This document shows positions 48,701 through 61,882 of a DNA stretch of 64,000 bases, piece by piece (the first letter of the stretch is position 1; every line of letters starts with the position of its first letter). The notes below the pieces were generated by a model. That model searched no databases. It worked only from the letters and a program-made list of their open reading frames with translations, and had not been told where the DNA came from. The translations under genes were made by a program, and so were the position numbers. The stretch covers positions 31,976,043 through 32,040,042 of the forward strand of contig OX104115.1 of assembly GCA_944474755.1 (NCBI GenBank), read 5' to 3'. The stretch is from Limnoperna fortunei (Eukaryota > Mollusca > Bivalvia > Mytilida > Modiolidae).

Positions 48701-51700
48701 TATTACATTGAGAAGGAAACAGTTTATTACAGTTGAGAAGGTAACATTTTATTACAGTTGAGACGGTAACAGTTTATAACAGTTGAGAAGGTAACAGTTT
48801 ATTACAGTTGAGAAGGTAACAGTTTATTACAGTTGAGAAGGTAACAGTTTATTACAGTTTAGACGGTAGCAGTTTATTACAGTTGAGAATGAAACTGTTT
48901 ATTACAGTTGAGAAGGTAACATTTTATTACAGTAGAGAAGGTAACATTTTATTACAGTTGAGAGTGTAACAGTTTATAACAGTTGAGAAGGTAACAGTTT
49001 ATTACATTTGAGAATGTAACAGTTTATTACAGTTGAGAAGGTAACATTTTATTACAGCTGAGAAGGTAGCAGTTTATTACAGTTGAGAAGGTAACAGTTT
49101 ATTACAGTTTAGAAGGTAGCATTTTATTACAGTTGAGAATGAAACTGTTTATTACAGTTGAGAAGGTAACAGTTTATTACAGTTTAGAAGGTAGCAGTTT
49201 ATTACAGTTGAGAATGAAACTGTTTAATACAGTTGAGAAGGTAACAGTTTATTACAGTTGAGAAGGTAACATTTTATTATAGTTGAGAAGGTAACAGTTT
49301 ATAACAGTTGAGAATGTAACCGTTTATTACAGTTGAGAAGGTAATAGTTTATTACAGATAAAAGATAGCAGTTTATTACAGTAGAGAAGGTACCAGTTTA
49401 TTACAGTTGAGAAGGTACCAGTTTATTAAAGTTGAGAATGTAACCGTTTATTAAAGTTAAGAAGGTAATAGTTTATTACAGTTGAAAGATAGCAGTTTAT
49501 TACAGTAGAGAAGGTACCAGTTTATTACAGTTGAGAAGGTAACAGTTTATTACAGTTGAGAAGGTAACAGTTTATTACAGTTGAGAAGGCAACATTTTAT
49601 TACAGTTGAGAAGGTAACATTTTATTACGGTGAGAAGGTAACAGTTTATTACAGTTAAGAAGGTAAAATTTTATTACAGTTGAGAAGGTAACAGTTTATT
49701 ACAGTTGAGAAGGTTACAGTTGAGAAGGTAACAGTTTATTACAGTTGATAAGGTAACAGTTTATTACAGTTGAGAAGGTAACAGTTTATTACAGTTGAGA
49801 AGGTAACAGTTAATTACAGTTTAGAAGGTAGCAGTTTATTACAGTTGAGAAGGTTACAGTTTATTAAAATTTAGAAGGTAACAGTTTATAACAGTTTAGA
49901 AGGTAACAGTTTATTACAGTTGAGAAGGTAACAGTTTATTACAGTTGATAAGGTAACAGTTTATTACAGTTGAGAAGGTAGCAGTTTATTACAGTTGAGA
50001 GTGTAACAGTTTATAACAGTTGAGAAGGTAACAGTTTATTACATTTGAGAATGTAACAGTTTATTACAGTTGAGAAGGTAACATTTTATTACAGCTGAGA
50101 AGGTAGCAGTTTATTACAGTTCAGAAGGTAACACAGTTTATTACAGTTTAGAAGGTAGCATTTTATTACAGTTGAGAATGAAACTGTTTATTACAGTTGA
50201 GAAGGTAACAGTTTATTACAGTTTAGAAGGTAGCAGTTTATTACAGTTGAGAATGAAACTGTTTAATACAGTTGAGAAGGTAACAGTTTATTACAGTTGA
50301 GAAGGTAACATTTTATTACGGTGAGAAGGTAACAGTTTATTACAGTTAAGAAGGTAAAAGTTTATTACATTTGAGAAGGTAACAGTTTATTACAGTTGAG
50401 AAGGTAACAGTTTATTACAGTTGATAAGGTAACAGTTTATTACAGTTGAGAAGGTAGCAGTTTATTACAGTTGAGAATGAAACTGTTTATTACAGTTGAG
50501 AAGGAAACAGTTTATTACAGTTGAGAAGGTAACATTTTATTACAGTTGAGACGGTAACAGTTTATAACAGTTGAGAAGGTAACAGTTTATTACAGTTGAG
50601 AAGGTAACAGTTTATTACAGTTGAGAAGGTAACAGTTTATTACAGTTTAGACGGTAGCAGTTTATTACAGTTGAGAATGAAACTGTTTATTACATTTGAG
50701 AAGGTAACATTTTATTACAGTAGAGAAGGTAACATTTTATTACAGTTGAGAGTGTAACAGTTTATAACAGTTGAGAAGGTAACAGTTTATTACATTTGAG
50801 AATGTAACAGTTTATTACAGTTGAGAAGGTAACATTTTATTACAGCTGAGAAGGTAGCAGTTTATTACAGTTGAGAAGGTAACAGTTTATTACAGTTTAG
50901 AAGGTAGCATTTTATTACAGTTGAGAATGAAACTGTTTATTACAGTTGAGAAGGTAACAGTTTATTACAGTTTAGAAGGTAGCAGTTTATTACAGTTGAG
51001 AATGAAACTGTTTAATACAGTTGAGAAGGTAACAGTTTATTACAGTTGAGAAGGTAACATTTTATTATAGTTGAGAAGGTAACAGGTTATAACAGTTGAG
51101 AATGTAACCGTTTATTACAGTTGAGAAGGTAATAGTTTATTACAGATAAAAGATAGCAGTTTATTACAGTAGAGAAGGTACCAGTTTATTACAGTTGAGA
51201 AGGTACCAGTTTATTAAAGTTGAGAATGAAACTGTTTATTACAGTTGAGAAGGTAACAGTTTATTACAGTTGAGAATGTAACCGTTTATTAAAGTTAAGA
51301 AGTTAATAGTTTATTACAGTTGAAAGATAGCAGTTTATTACAGTAGAGAAGGTACCAGTTTATTACAGTTGAGAAGGTAACAGTTTATTACAGTTGAGAA
51401 GGTAACAGTTTATTACAGTTGAGAAGGCAACATTTTATTACAGTTGAGAAGGTAACATTTTATTACGGTGAGAAGGTAACAGTTTATTACAGTTAAGAAG
51501 GTAAAATTTTATTACAGTTGAGAAGGTAACAGTTTATTACAGTTGAGAAGGTTACAGTTGAGAAGGTAACAGTTTATTACAGTTGATAAGGTAACAGTTT
51601 ATTACAGTTGAGAAGGTAACAGTTTATTACAGTTGAGAAGGTAACAGTTAATTACAGTTTAGAAGGTAGCAGTTTATTACAGTTGAGAAGGTTACAGTTT

Positions 51701-52140
51701 ATTAAAATTTAGAAGGTAACAGTTTATAACAGTTTAGAAGGTAACAGTTTATTACAGTTGAGAAGGTAACAGTTTATTACAGTTGAGAAGGTAACAGTTT
51801 ATTACAGTTGAGAAGGCAACAGTATATTACAGTTGAGAAGGTAACAGTTTATTACAGTTGAGAAGGTTACAGTTTTTTAGAGTTGAGAAGGTAACAGTCT
51901 ATTACAGTTGAGAAGGTAACATTTTATTACAGTTGAGAGGGTAGCAGTTTATTACAGTTGAGAATGTAACAGTTTATTACCGTTGAGAAGGTAATAGTTT
52001 ATTTCAGTTGAGAAGGCAACAGTTTATTACAGTTGAGAAGATAACATTTTATTACAGTTGAGAAGGTAGCAGTTTATTTCACTTGAGAAGGTTACAGTTT
52101 ATTCAGTTGGAAATGTAACAGTTTATTACAGTTGAAAAGG
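48567..52140. repeat. Third-level duplication, period about 1787 bp
   Basis: 'gtaaaagttt' at 48567 and 50354 and the 'gtagagaagg' plus double 'taccag' landmark at 49381 and 51169 give shifts of 1787 and 1788 bp. Confidence 0.82.
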
Positions 52141-52254
52141 TAACAGTTTATTACAGTTGAGAAGGTAAGTTTATTACAGTTGAATAGGTAGCAGTTAATT
52201 ACAGTAGAAAAGATAACATTTAATGACAGTTAAGAAGGTAACTGCTAATGTAAT

Positions 52255-52885
52255 ACAACATCCAAATGCATAAGAACTCCATTTCACTAGAAAAGATGGA
52301 AAACTTTTCTGCTATTAAAATACAAGAAACTTTTAATGTGTATTTAACACCATATATTTCTATCTTTAAATTTTGTATTTTATTACATTACTGTTGAGAT
52401 TGTTACCGTTAATGAAAAACAACAACACAATTGCTTAAAAAATCCATTTTATTAAAAAGTTTTGTACTTTAAACGTTTCTGCTATTGAAATACAAGTTAT
52501 TTCATGTCTTGACTTAACATAACAACATATTCACGTTTTAAAGTTAATTACAGTTTATTACATTAACAGTTGAGTCTGTAAACGTTTGGGTTTACTAGAA
52601 ACGTTTGTAATATTAGCGTTTGTGCTATTATAATACAAGGTACTATGAATCTGGATTGCATATACAAAACGGTATTTTACTGGGCAAGTTTGTAATCTAT
52701 ACGCTTCTCCAATTAAAATTCAAGTAACTGTACATCTAGATTCAACCGCTAATGTAATGCATCAAAACTCCGTTTTGACTACGAAAGTTTGTAATATATA
52801 CGTTTCCGCTATAAAAATACAAGTTACAGTAGGTCTGGATTTAACAATAAAACAATTCCATCTTTAAAGTTTGTAATTTATTTGA
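52255..52885. repeat. Degenerate longer-period repeat beside the satellite
   Basis: A block resembling 'gtttctgctattaaaatac' recurs at about 52309, 52489, 52621, 52706 and 52806, each time in a similar context ('aactcc.tttt', 'aagttt.gta', 'acaag.tac', 'tctggattt'). Spacing varies from about 85 to 180 bp. One interval near 52545-52585 still contains satellite-like words ('cagtttatta', 'cagttgag'). It may be the decayed ancestral context from which the 25-bp unit was amplified. Confidence 0.6.
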
Positions 52886-55800
52886 GACTTTAATTGGTAG
52901 TGCAACTACAATCAAACATAAATATATTTGATATTTAAAAAAATTGAATCCAGTTAAACATATAGAACAAATTTTAATGTTAGAAAAGATAAAGTAACCG
53001 ATGTCATGTTGAATTCTTCACGAGAAGAGAAAGGACAAGGGGTACACAAGCAAACCTAGAAATATTAGACTAGAGAACCCTCAAGATGAGTTGCATAGAT
53101 TACATTTTTACACAGATTGATCACGAAAATTTTTTTAATGTGAATAAAGATGGCAATTATGAAAAAAATTGAAAGGGGCCAACAATTTTAAAATATTTAG
53201 TAAATAGAACTACCAAAGATCATAAGGTGGTAAAATTAACTATGCCAGATTCACATATCTTATAAACAAAGTCTTATCAGCAGCCTTGAGCCGAAACATA
53301 TTGGAAGAATGAGCTAAAATTCTAAATTTTTCTAAGAAACTGGAAATAGAAGAACTTTAGAATTGTCAATCTTGGGCAGTGAATGTTAATTTATGAATCG
53401 ATGAATAGTATTGCAAGGCAGCACAACTGATAAAATAAAGTTAGTAAAATGAGGTTTTAATCAGATGACATGTACTGAATTTTTGTACTTTTAACCAGAA
53501 AGCATACTTTATCTTGGAAAACAAAGCGGTGAGACGCGACCTATGCTACAGACATGTTAGATATGATCAGCAATAAAGGCTGCAGTAAAATTGCTGAAAA
53601 CTGGAAGTGGGTCCTACTATCAGTAGTCAAAAAGCTATGTAGACACAATAACACACTTAGAGGAAGGCTAGAAAAGTGCTGAACCGTAGACTCGGTTCCT
53701 AAACAAAAGTTTATTTTCGAAGAAATTAAATCCCTTTTGAACTGTCTGTTTCTTTACAAGTAAGTTTGTTACAAATAGTCCGAGGTTTGTAATTACAATT
53801 ACTGTGTAGAGAATAGCGAACTTAATTTCATCACAAATTTTAGACAACGATGAGAAAGTCTAAAACATCTATTTGATTATGTTTGCAAACGAATGTGGAA
53901 ATAAAATTCGAGTTCAACTTCACCCATGCAGCGCTTTTTAATTGTAAAGCTACACGACGATTTACAAACAATTCGCATCATTAATATTTTTTACCCTTAC
54001 TCTTAAATCAATTCAAATGCATGTAGCTAGAGTTATCTGTCGTATGTGCGTTGATCGCGTGTTGCTTTGACACTAAAAGATAATAACATGCATAGCATTT
54101 ATCAAGTTTTCATTCTTCAGTGTTTGGCCCAAGTGGCAACGTAATAACTTTTAACAAGTACATTTTACAATCCCCAGCTTGAATTTTAATTACAAGACCA
54201 TATAACTTCTTTCATAGTATACATAACAACTACAGTTATGTTATCACTTACCTTTAAAGCTGCTGCACTAAATCATGGGTACTTGAAAGGAACAACCAAT
54301 TCTTCCAATATCAACAGAAACACAAATATGGATCCTTTAAATTGAAACACATTCACAATAATACCGAATGAACGGTTTCACAACAGGATTAATTGTTTCT
54401 TTGTTGGTTCAATGTCAGTATTAATAAGGTGAAGAGCTCTACCAATTTTCTGCTTAAATTTATCACTAAGTAAATTATAATTGACCATACAAAAGTGTAT
54501 TAGTTTCTAGTTTGACAACTCAATTACAGTGGTTATGTACAAAATGTTAAGTGTAACAGGAAACTGTTGAATAAGCATCTAAAATCTAAAAAAAATACGA
54601 TAATAACTTTAAACAATAAAGTACTTGAATGTATCCTTGACTGATTTCGCCGAAAATATTACTCACGGTTTTTTGAAAAACTAACAAGAAGTACTAATAC
54701 ACATTGTCAGTGGGGATTTAGTGTTTTACTTGCATCATGTCTGATGAAATCTGGAAAAAAATTAACGCTTATTACATTATTAAGAGGTGCCTGATAGTAG
54801 AACCCATGTTGTTATTCATGTAAATCGTCATAAAATTTATGAATCGTGTTTAATCAATTCTATGGGTCTTTTAAATTATGCATAATTTTATTACATTGTT
54901 AAGCGTTTTGGGGACAAAAAACTAAAAGATTTAGTTACTTGCGATCAAAAATTGTTTTAGCATTTTTAGTTCAAAATACCCTGTCATTTTGAAAAGTCCT
55001 TAATGTAACGATTTAATTACCGTTCGGGTTTTTAATGGTGGTATGTTCTGTCATCGTGCCATATTTATTGTATTACAAGCTTATATAACAAAATGGAATA
55101 ATCAATGTAAGCCGATTCCTGATTGACTTGTACTTTCTGCATAGAGCGTGTTATTAAAATAAATATTTGACTGTACGGAATTATCTTACATAAAAATGGT
55201 ATTATTATATAAGTCTTACCTTTAGAAAATCTATATGTTTTTCAGTTCAATGGCAGCCGAAAAATAGTTTGTCTTTCTATTAATGATGATAAATATACTC
55301 CCTTCCTACTGTCCAAGTTTTATCTAGATTAAATGCAGTTTCCTGGTAATAATGAGGTCCTGGACAGATTTGCATTTCAATTTTTAAAAATAAATACAAA
55401 TTTCCCGATGTTTTTGATATTTTTTGTATTTTAGAACATAATTATATCTGATGATCTGATGATAACATAACGTTTATCTTTTTTCCAGGTTGCTTCCCTG
55501 TCGGTGATTAATTTGAAGTTAAGCGGGCCAGTGGATAAATTGTTTGGAGAGTTTAGTATTGTTGTGCTGTGCTGATTTGTGGAAAACCTATCAGTTCTGC
55601 ACACGACTTGTTCTTGTTGAGTGACACTGCTGCCATTTATGTCTTTTTTTGTTACCAGCTTCTAAACGTGGGCCAAAATATTTTAACTTTCTCTTCCTGT
55701 CAAATCTGATTTCAAATGTAACCATAAATACCTACGCGTAAGAACAAAGGAATGGCATTTTTGCTTTGCCTTTCCTTCATCTATTCACCATATTAAGAAG

Positions 55801-56245
55801 CATTTTCCTTCACTTCGCACTCATAAGTTTTATTGTTGTACTGCTGATATACATAATGGTGACAATCAAGAGTGTTTCAAATATTGTGTTGGCGAGAATT
55901 TACTCTTCAGAAATGTTTCCTAAAACATTTTACAGCTTGCAATATGCTATCCCATAAGAGACTTTGGTAAACATGCTGTATCAAGAGTTCCGCTCCCTCA
56001 GTGTTTGTGCGCTCACGTTATTCAAGAAAATGCTAAATAAAACTAGGAGTTTTGTGCGATCTACATATTTGTTTTGTACACTAGGAAATAAGAAGGTTTT
56101 TATCAAAACTGCAATAACTTGCTCCTTTCGTGTTAACAACTGGGCGGTGAGCAAACATTTAAGCAATCATATATAATCATATATATTTTATTTTAGATAT
56201 TTTCCAGATTGTTGTACTTTGCTTTATTTCGATGTTTATAAAACT
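52886..56245. other. AT-rich DNA with candidate minus-strand splice donors
   Basis: No protein domain or repeat family recognised. Two strong donor-like sites lie on the minus strand: 'ctttaaag' before 'gtaagtg' at about 54251, and 'ttctaaag' before 'gtaagac' at about 55213. Either could end a non-coding first exon of the ROCO gene, in which case the satellite would be intronic. Short open frames at 55766-56176 have no recognisable content. Confidence 0.35.
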
Positions 56246-56263
56246 GGGGGGGGGGGGGGGGGG
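56246..56263. repeat. G18 homopolymer
   Basis: Eighteen consecutive G on the plus strand in an otherwise AT-rich stretch. Confidence 0.9.
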
Positions 56264-56605
56264 CAAAGTGTTTATGTTTTCCAAAATTAGCTATAAATTT
56301 ATTTACCCAATCAAGTATTAATAAACAACCAAATAATGAAGTTATATTTATTTAATTATATTATAACAAAAGCAAAGCAAAACAGAAACGTAGCCAACAC
56401 AATAAATGAAAACCTTCATTTCCTGAGTATGTCCGAATGTGGATCCGTGGGATACTCGGAAAAAAACAAACTTAGATGAATTAATAGATCACCCAAAAAA
56501 TGTGTGCTAAGTAAAATGTCTGAAAAAGTTCTTAAGTGGCATTTAGGACATCACAAGTAAACTTGTCGTTCAAATTCACAAAAGATAACGAATTTACACC
56601 CCGAT

Positions 56606-56633
56606 CCCCCCACCCCCCCCCCCCCCCCCCCCC
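56606..56633. repeat. Long C run (C21 plus flanking C's)
   Basis: At least 21 consecutive C, preceded by five more with one A between, and followed by A-rich DNA. It lies about 140 bp beyond the gene B stop on its 3' side. Confidence 0.9.
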
Positions 56634-56769
56634 AAAGAAAAAAACAAGCAAACAAACAAAAACAACAAAAAATAAATAAAAATCTTTAAAACAACCAAAA
56701 GGATAATTCAGCTGATTTAGCTGAATGTTATGCATTCAATGACTTCAAATTTTTGTATTAGGCGATAAC

Positions 56770-59700
56770 CTATGACAACACTGTAGTAAGAATTGCCAGG
56801 CCAAAAATAAGAAGACTGGCAGTCATCGTAGGAGCAGAACACAATGCGGCATATTGTTCTTTGTTAGTAGATTCAACGAACTCGACAGTCTTCTGTGGAC
56901 ACTGGCCTTTTAACGCAGATTCCATGCAGGTAACCATTGATCTCATATAGCTGAAAAATTAATAAGAAATAAATCAGTTTAATTTTAGTTCTTAAAACAG
57001 CGGATTTCGATTCTTTGACAAACGTACTTAACAAATTACAATTTTACACGTTGTATCGAAATTTGCAGTTTTTTCTATTTTGAAATTCGTATTCATATTT
57101 CAAAATAGATTGAAACATAGTTGCGTGTTGAAGAACATTTATTTATGCAATCTGAAGTAACACTAGTATATGCTATTAGGTTGTCTTTTTTCCGATTAAA
57201 CTTCTTTCTGAAGTTATTAAAATGATCACGCGATGTAACTAAAAGTCGTGGGATAATTATTTGCAGCAATTAATAAATATATGTATTAGATTTATATCTA
57301 AATTGGTTATGCCGTGTAATTAGTCTAATTGATCTTCCTTCACTGGCTCTTTTTTTTATTGTCGTGCCTGAAATTCTGTCGGGCATATGTCGCCTGAAAT
57401 AAATCTAAACATTTGTCTGACCGAACATATTATAATTGTTGCCAATCACTAATATGCAATTTTACTAAAACTTTTTAACATTTTTTTTCGGGGGGGGGGG
57501 GGGGTCATACAACGATAAAATTTTCCATGGCCAGAGCAGTATTGACCTATCCGCTCTTTTGGTCAGGCAGGACGATTGAAAGATTGGGGTTACGAAAACC
57601 TCGCACCAAAACAAAAGTCAACACAATCAGTCAACCAGTTAAACCGAACTGGACAAACTGAATGAAGCAGTTTTCAGCTAACAATCGAAATATCGTAAGT
57701 TTTGTTACTGAACAATCGAAATATCGTAAGTTTTGTTACTGAACACACAACAACAACGTAGTAATAAAGAATACATACGAGCACACTTTTTGCGACTTAT
57801 CTTTGTCATTCATTGAGAGTTGTGCAAACTTCATTGTGCAGTCCGTTATTGCGGTGGCAACACTGTTCTTTGCAATACATTTTGTAACTTCAAGAATCTC
57901 TATAAAAATGCTCCATAAATTAGTTTAAATACGAGAATTAAAAAATGCATGAATCATGTAAAACATTACGTGCGTGTATTAATATAAAAATATGTATGTA
58001 GGTACCCACAATGTCAAACCAACACGACTGCTAAGCGCGTGTCCATCTGGTTGCGAATAGTTTGAAAAGAGTAGGCTTTTGGTTTGAGGGAAGGGGTTAT
58101 CAGATTATAATACGTAAAACCTTACTGTAGACCATACTCTGTACCGTGTTTCGATAGTGTTCAGCTCCTTGCATCCCCATAGGGACCTCTTTTGTAGTAT
58201 TCGAATAAAGGTGCATTGTAGGCTAACAAAGGCGAGACTTTTTGAAGAACCAAAGACGCAATACTTTTCCAATGCAATCACAAGTCTTTGCCTTTGGGTA
58301 TGTCATTTCTTGTTTTTAACTTGTTCCCGTCTTATTGATAGCTGAAATACCCATTTTTACTCACATATCAAACTTCAAAATGTTGTACTTAATTTATAAT
58401 TGATAAGCCTGTGCCCCTTACTTGTGAAAGTATCATTGTATACGCACCGGTTTGTTATACAACATATGAGTTATACGTCAAGGGACTATGTTGGGACATG
58501 TTTGATGTGAGTTTTGATTATCAAGCCCCGCTGCACACCTGTAAATAAGTTGTGTGTAGTGCACAGTCTTTCGAGATAGACAAATGCACAATTCTATAAT
58601 TGACGTATAACATGAATAGTCTCCTATATGTTCCGACCTTTTAGAGCAACACTATGCGTCCCCGGGTGGCGGATAGGGGAGACCCTTTCGTTGGGGTTGT
58701 CAGGTCATAATACGGAAAGCCTGGCCGCGGACCATAGCGGGTATAACGTATTTGGAGAGTGCCACGCTCCTTGCACGATAAGATAAGATCCCTTCTGTAG
58801 ATTAGGTTCATTGTAGCCACTACAAAAGGCTGAATTCTCCGACCCTACCCAATACGCCGTACTTTTCCAGTGGCAGTCAAAATTTTGTTCCATTTGTCCC
58901 ATCCCAACCTTTTTTCAATTGATGTATTGTTTGTTAACTTGATCCCGTCCTGAATATAGCTGAAGTACTGCTCGCTGTACGTAAAGCAAACATCCAATAA
59001 ATCAATCAATCTGGGTTTCGTAACGTTCAGTGGTATTCGGACAAACCGCTAGGCTTTTCCTACCTTAACTACAGACGAGATTACCGGAAGAATTTCGAAC
59101 AGACAACAATGGACTCTTCCAAACATTCACCCCGTTGTAATTTAGGTAAAACTTTACTGTAGAAGATTGCTCTATCAGAATGAAACATCTGCCACATTTC
59201 CAAACGCTAAATAACTGTGGAAAATAATTGTTGAATTCAATTTACACATGTTTGGATCTACAAAAGGAGCGTAAGCTGGACAATACGCGGTAAGCAGTTT
59301 TCATTTGTCACGCAAAGACAATAACCAAAATACGTCAACATTTAGTATAAGTGTCTGCTAAACTTATTTGGAGCTCTGGAATAGCGAAGATATTATAGTA
59401 CCAGAACTGGATAAGATATTGATATATCCAAGTCTTTATTTTATTTCCCCCTGCTGAAGCATATGATAATAAGACCTTTACACGACATTTTTGATATCAT
59501 ATGCATTGTTAGCCCTCGGTCGATACTGGCCTTCGTGCCTGCGGCCAACATCAGACCTAATGTCATGCAATAATCTGATATCATTGTACTTGGTTGTTTC
59601 ATTGATGTTTTCCCTTGAGTTTAACAGCACGCACGACATTTTTTGAAGTATTATCAAAGATTTTTAGTTTAGAGCATACCTACTCATCGTCTCTTGTTTA

Positions 59701-61844
59701 TTCTTCAAAAGTTCAAAGGAACGAACTTTATTCGTGTTACAGTTACGTTATGACACCTGTGGTGAAGGCTTTGTGTATTTGGATGACTACAAAATCAACA
59801 GTTGATCAAATTTATACAATACCCTTAGTTAAGGATTCATTTGTAAATGATTTTTACATTACCTTCTTTCTGTGAACATATTTTTGTGAAATGATCCCTA
59901 ATTTCTTGTGATGGTATTTGTTGAACAACATAGGATAAAACCGAACATTCCATCATGTTTTGTGGACTGTAGCAGCTTACCAAAGCATCCATATTCCTTG
60001 GAGCAGAAAAAGAAACTATAAGAAGCATAGACTACATATTAATATAAATAATATTTTGGGCAACGTTCAAATTTGCGTCATTGAAAAAATATATAGATTC
60101 TAATTCTTATAATAATAAATACCATGTCAGACCATAGGCGTAGCACCCAGAAAATAGTTGTACAGTTGGTTCAGATATTGGAACGGTCGGGTAAGGGTTG
60201 ACAACCCGTTTACTATGAATGTTTGAATATAGATAGGGGTTTTCAATGTGCAATGATTTGTCACTTACCAAATCGAGCTCGATATCGTAACGGTTGCTGT
60301 TTTATATTGAAAGTTTTTTTTTTTTAAATTAGATTTATGTTGAACGTTTCACAAATTAGAATATGTAATAATTTTCTATCATTTTTATTTCAATATGCAA
60401 AACTCGAACGGGTTTCCGTACCAGAAATTTAAAGTGTCACATTCCGTACCGCTTGCTACCTATGAATTACAGAAACATTTGTAGACAGAATAAAAAGCTT
60501 ATTGGAAGAATGTTCCTTGCATATAACTATTGATGGAAATAGATTATGCGGGTGTGTGTGGGACTACTAACGACGGTCATTATTAAAATAAGTGCAGTAT
60601 GGAACTGGATCATCTGAGGGTTTTTTTCGGGGAGAAATTTGTAATAAAACAATGTAATGTCCAAGTTATTTGCCGCCATTGTCAGATATTTGGTCATATA
60701 ATATTACAATATTGATAAAAATTTTCTGCATGCTGTTGTTGACGATAAAGCTACTTAAACCGGGTGTGTATTACTCTCGTATTTCACATACAACACAACA
60801 ATTAGGGTTTTTATAAACAATATATGTGACAACACCTTATTTTGTTTGTTTGTTTGTTTGTTTGATGGCGTTTCACGCCACTTTCAGCTATATCATGGCG
60901 TCCAGTTTTTATTGGAAGCCGGAGTAGCCGGAGAAAACCCCCGACCTTCAGTAGGAAGTCAACACATTAAGCAGTTGACTTGTTGCTGACAAAATTTCTA
61001 CAGCACCTCTTTTAGTTGATTAGATGAAATCAACGGATAGTTATGGATTATTATTGTCTTGCCGCGGGCTGCCCATTGATGTCGCCTTATTTTCATCCCA
61101 AGTGAAAGGGATGTATAAAATGGACAGCCCGTGTTAAAACAAAGATTAACAACATCCTATGTGAATTATTTTGATTCTAATATGACAATTACGGTACATT
61201 AAGGATATTGAGGAGCGCGTATAGAGCCAACATCATTTCCACCTTAAATTGCTGTTTCGCCTATTTACCGCAACATATAAATATAGTGCGTGTCGATATT
61301 TACAAGATCAATACGTCATAAATGCAACCGTTTCCAGTTGAATTACGGTTGTAATTGAAACAGTCCTTCCAGACACGCCCTTTTAGTCGCGTGTTTCACA
61401 TACATAAATCATTTTAGTACGGTTGCGGATTTAAGGCGTTTTAAGCACGTCATAGGTGTGGTCTCTAAGTGATTAAAGCCCATGATATAAAAATAATGAT
61501 TAACCAAGAATCCCAGTCTATAAATTTGTGAAAAATTTTCCTTTAACAGTTTGGTGTATAACTAAAGTTGATGTTGTAACGTTAAACATTCTATGACATA
61601 CACTGTCTGATTATTTATCTTAATGTAAAAAAATTTTCTTTACGATCAGATATTTTTGGTGAATCATGGATTGTCTTTCCTTTTCCATATTACCTTGGAT
61701 TTGATTTTTTCACTGGACATAACAATGAGTAACTCAAGGGGTGAATAAATATGGTCAAGCACTGCTTACTAGTCCGAAGCAATTGAGTCCACCATGGTTG
61801 TACTTGGCTCCGCCAAATCAATGAAAGTCATACTTTAAGCTTTA

Positions 61845-61882
<38 letters not shown>

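Larger units (their letters stand above)
35594..52246. repeat. 25-bp satellite array, about 16.65 kb
   Basis: About 665 head-to-tail copies of a 25-bp unit whose consensus on the plus strand is CAGTTTATTA joined to CAGTTGAGAAGGTAA. The two halves share CAGTT, so the unit itself looks like an ancient internal duplication. Variants recur in fixed positions (for example 'gaatgaaactg', 'tttagacggtag', 'ggaagatagcag'), which reveals higher-order blocks. Short units (for example 'cggtgagaagg') and a few 15-bp fragments break the register. The plus strand is G-rich over C (6:2 per unit). No open frame longer than about 60 codons crosses it. No promoter, gene or transposon was seen inside. Confidence 0.97.

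Noticed and set aside
35594..52246. CRISPR-like array
   Set aside because: Units are contiguous 25-mers without unique spacers, in intron-bearing eukaryotic DNA; this is a satellite.
52990..53700. Possible decayed coding region
   Set aside because: Three-frame reading gives many stops and no block I can tie to a known family.
56532..56735. Minus-strand frame with poly-Gly
   Set aside because: The glycines come from the C21 homopolymer; there is no start context or domain.
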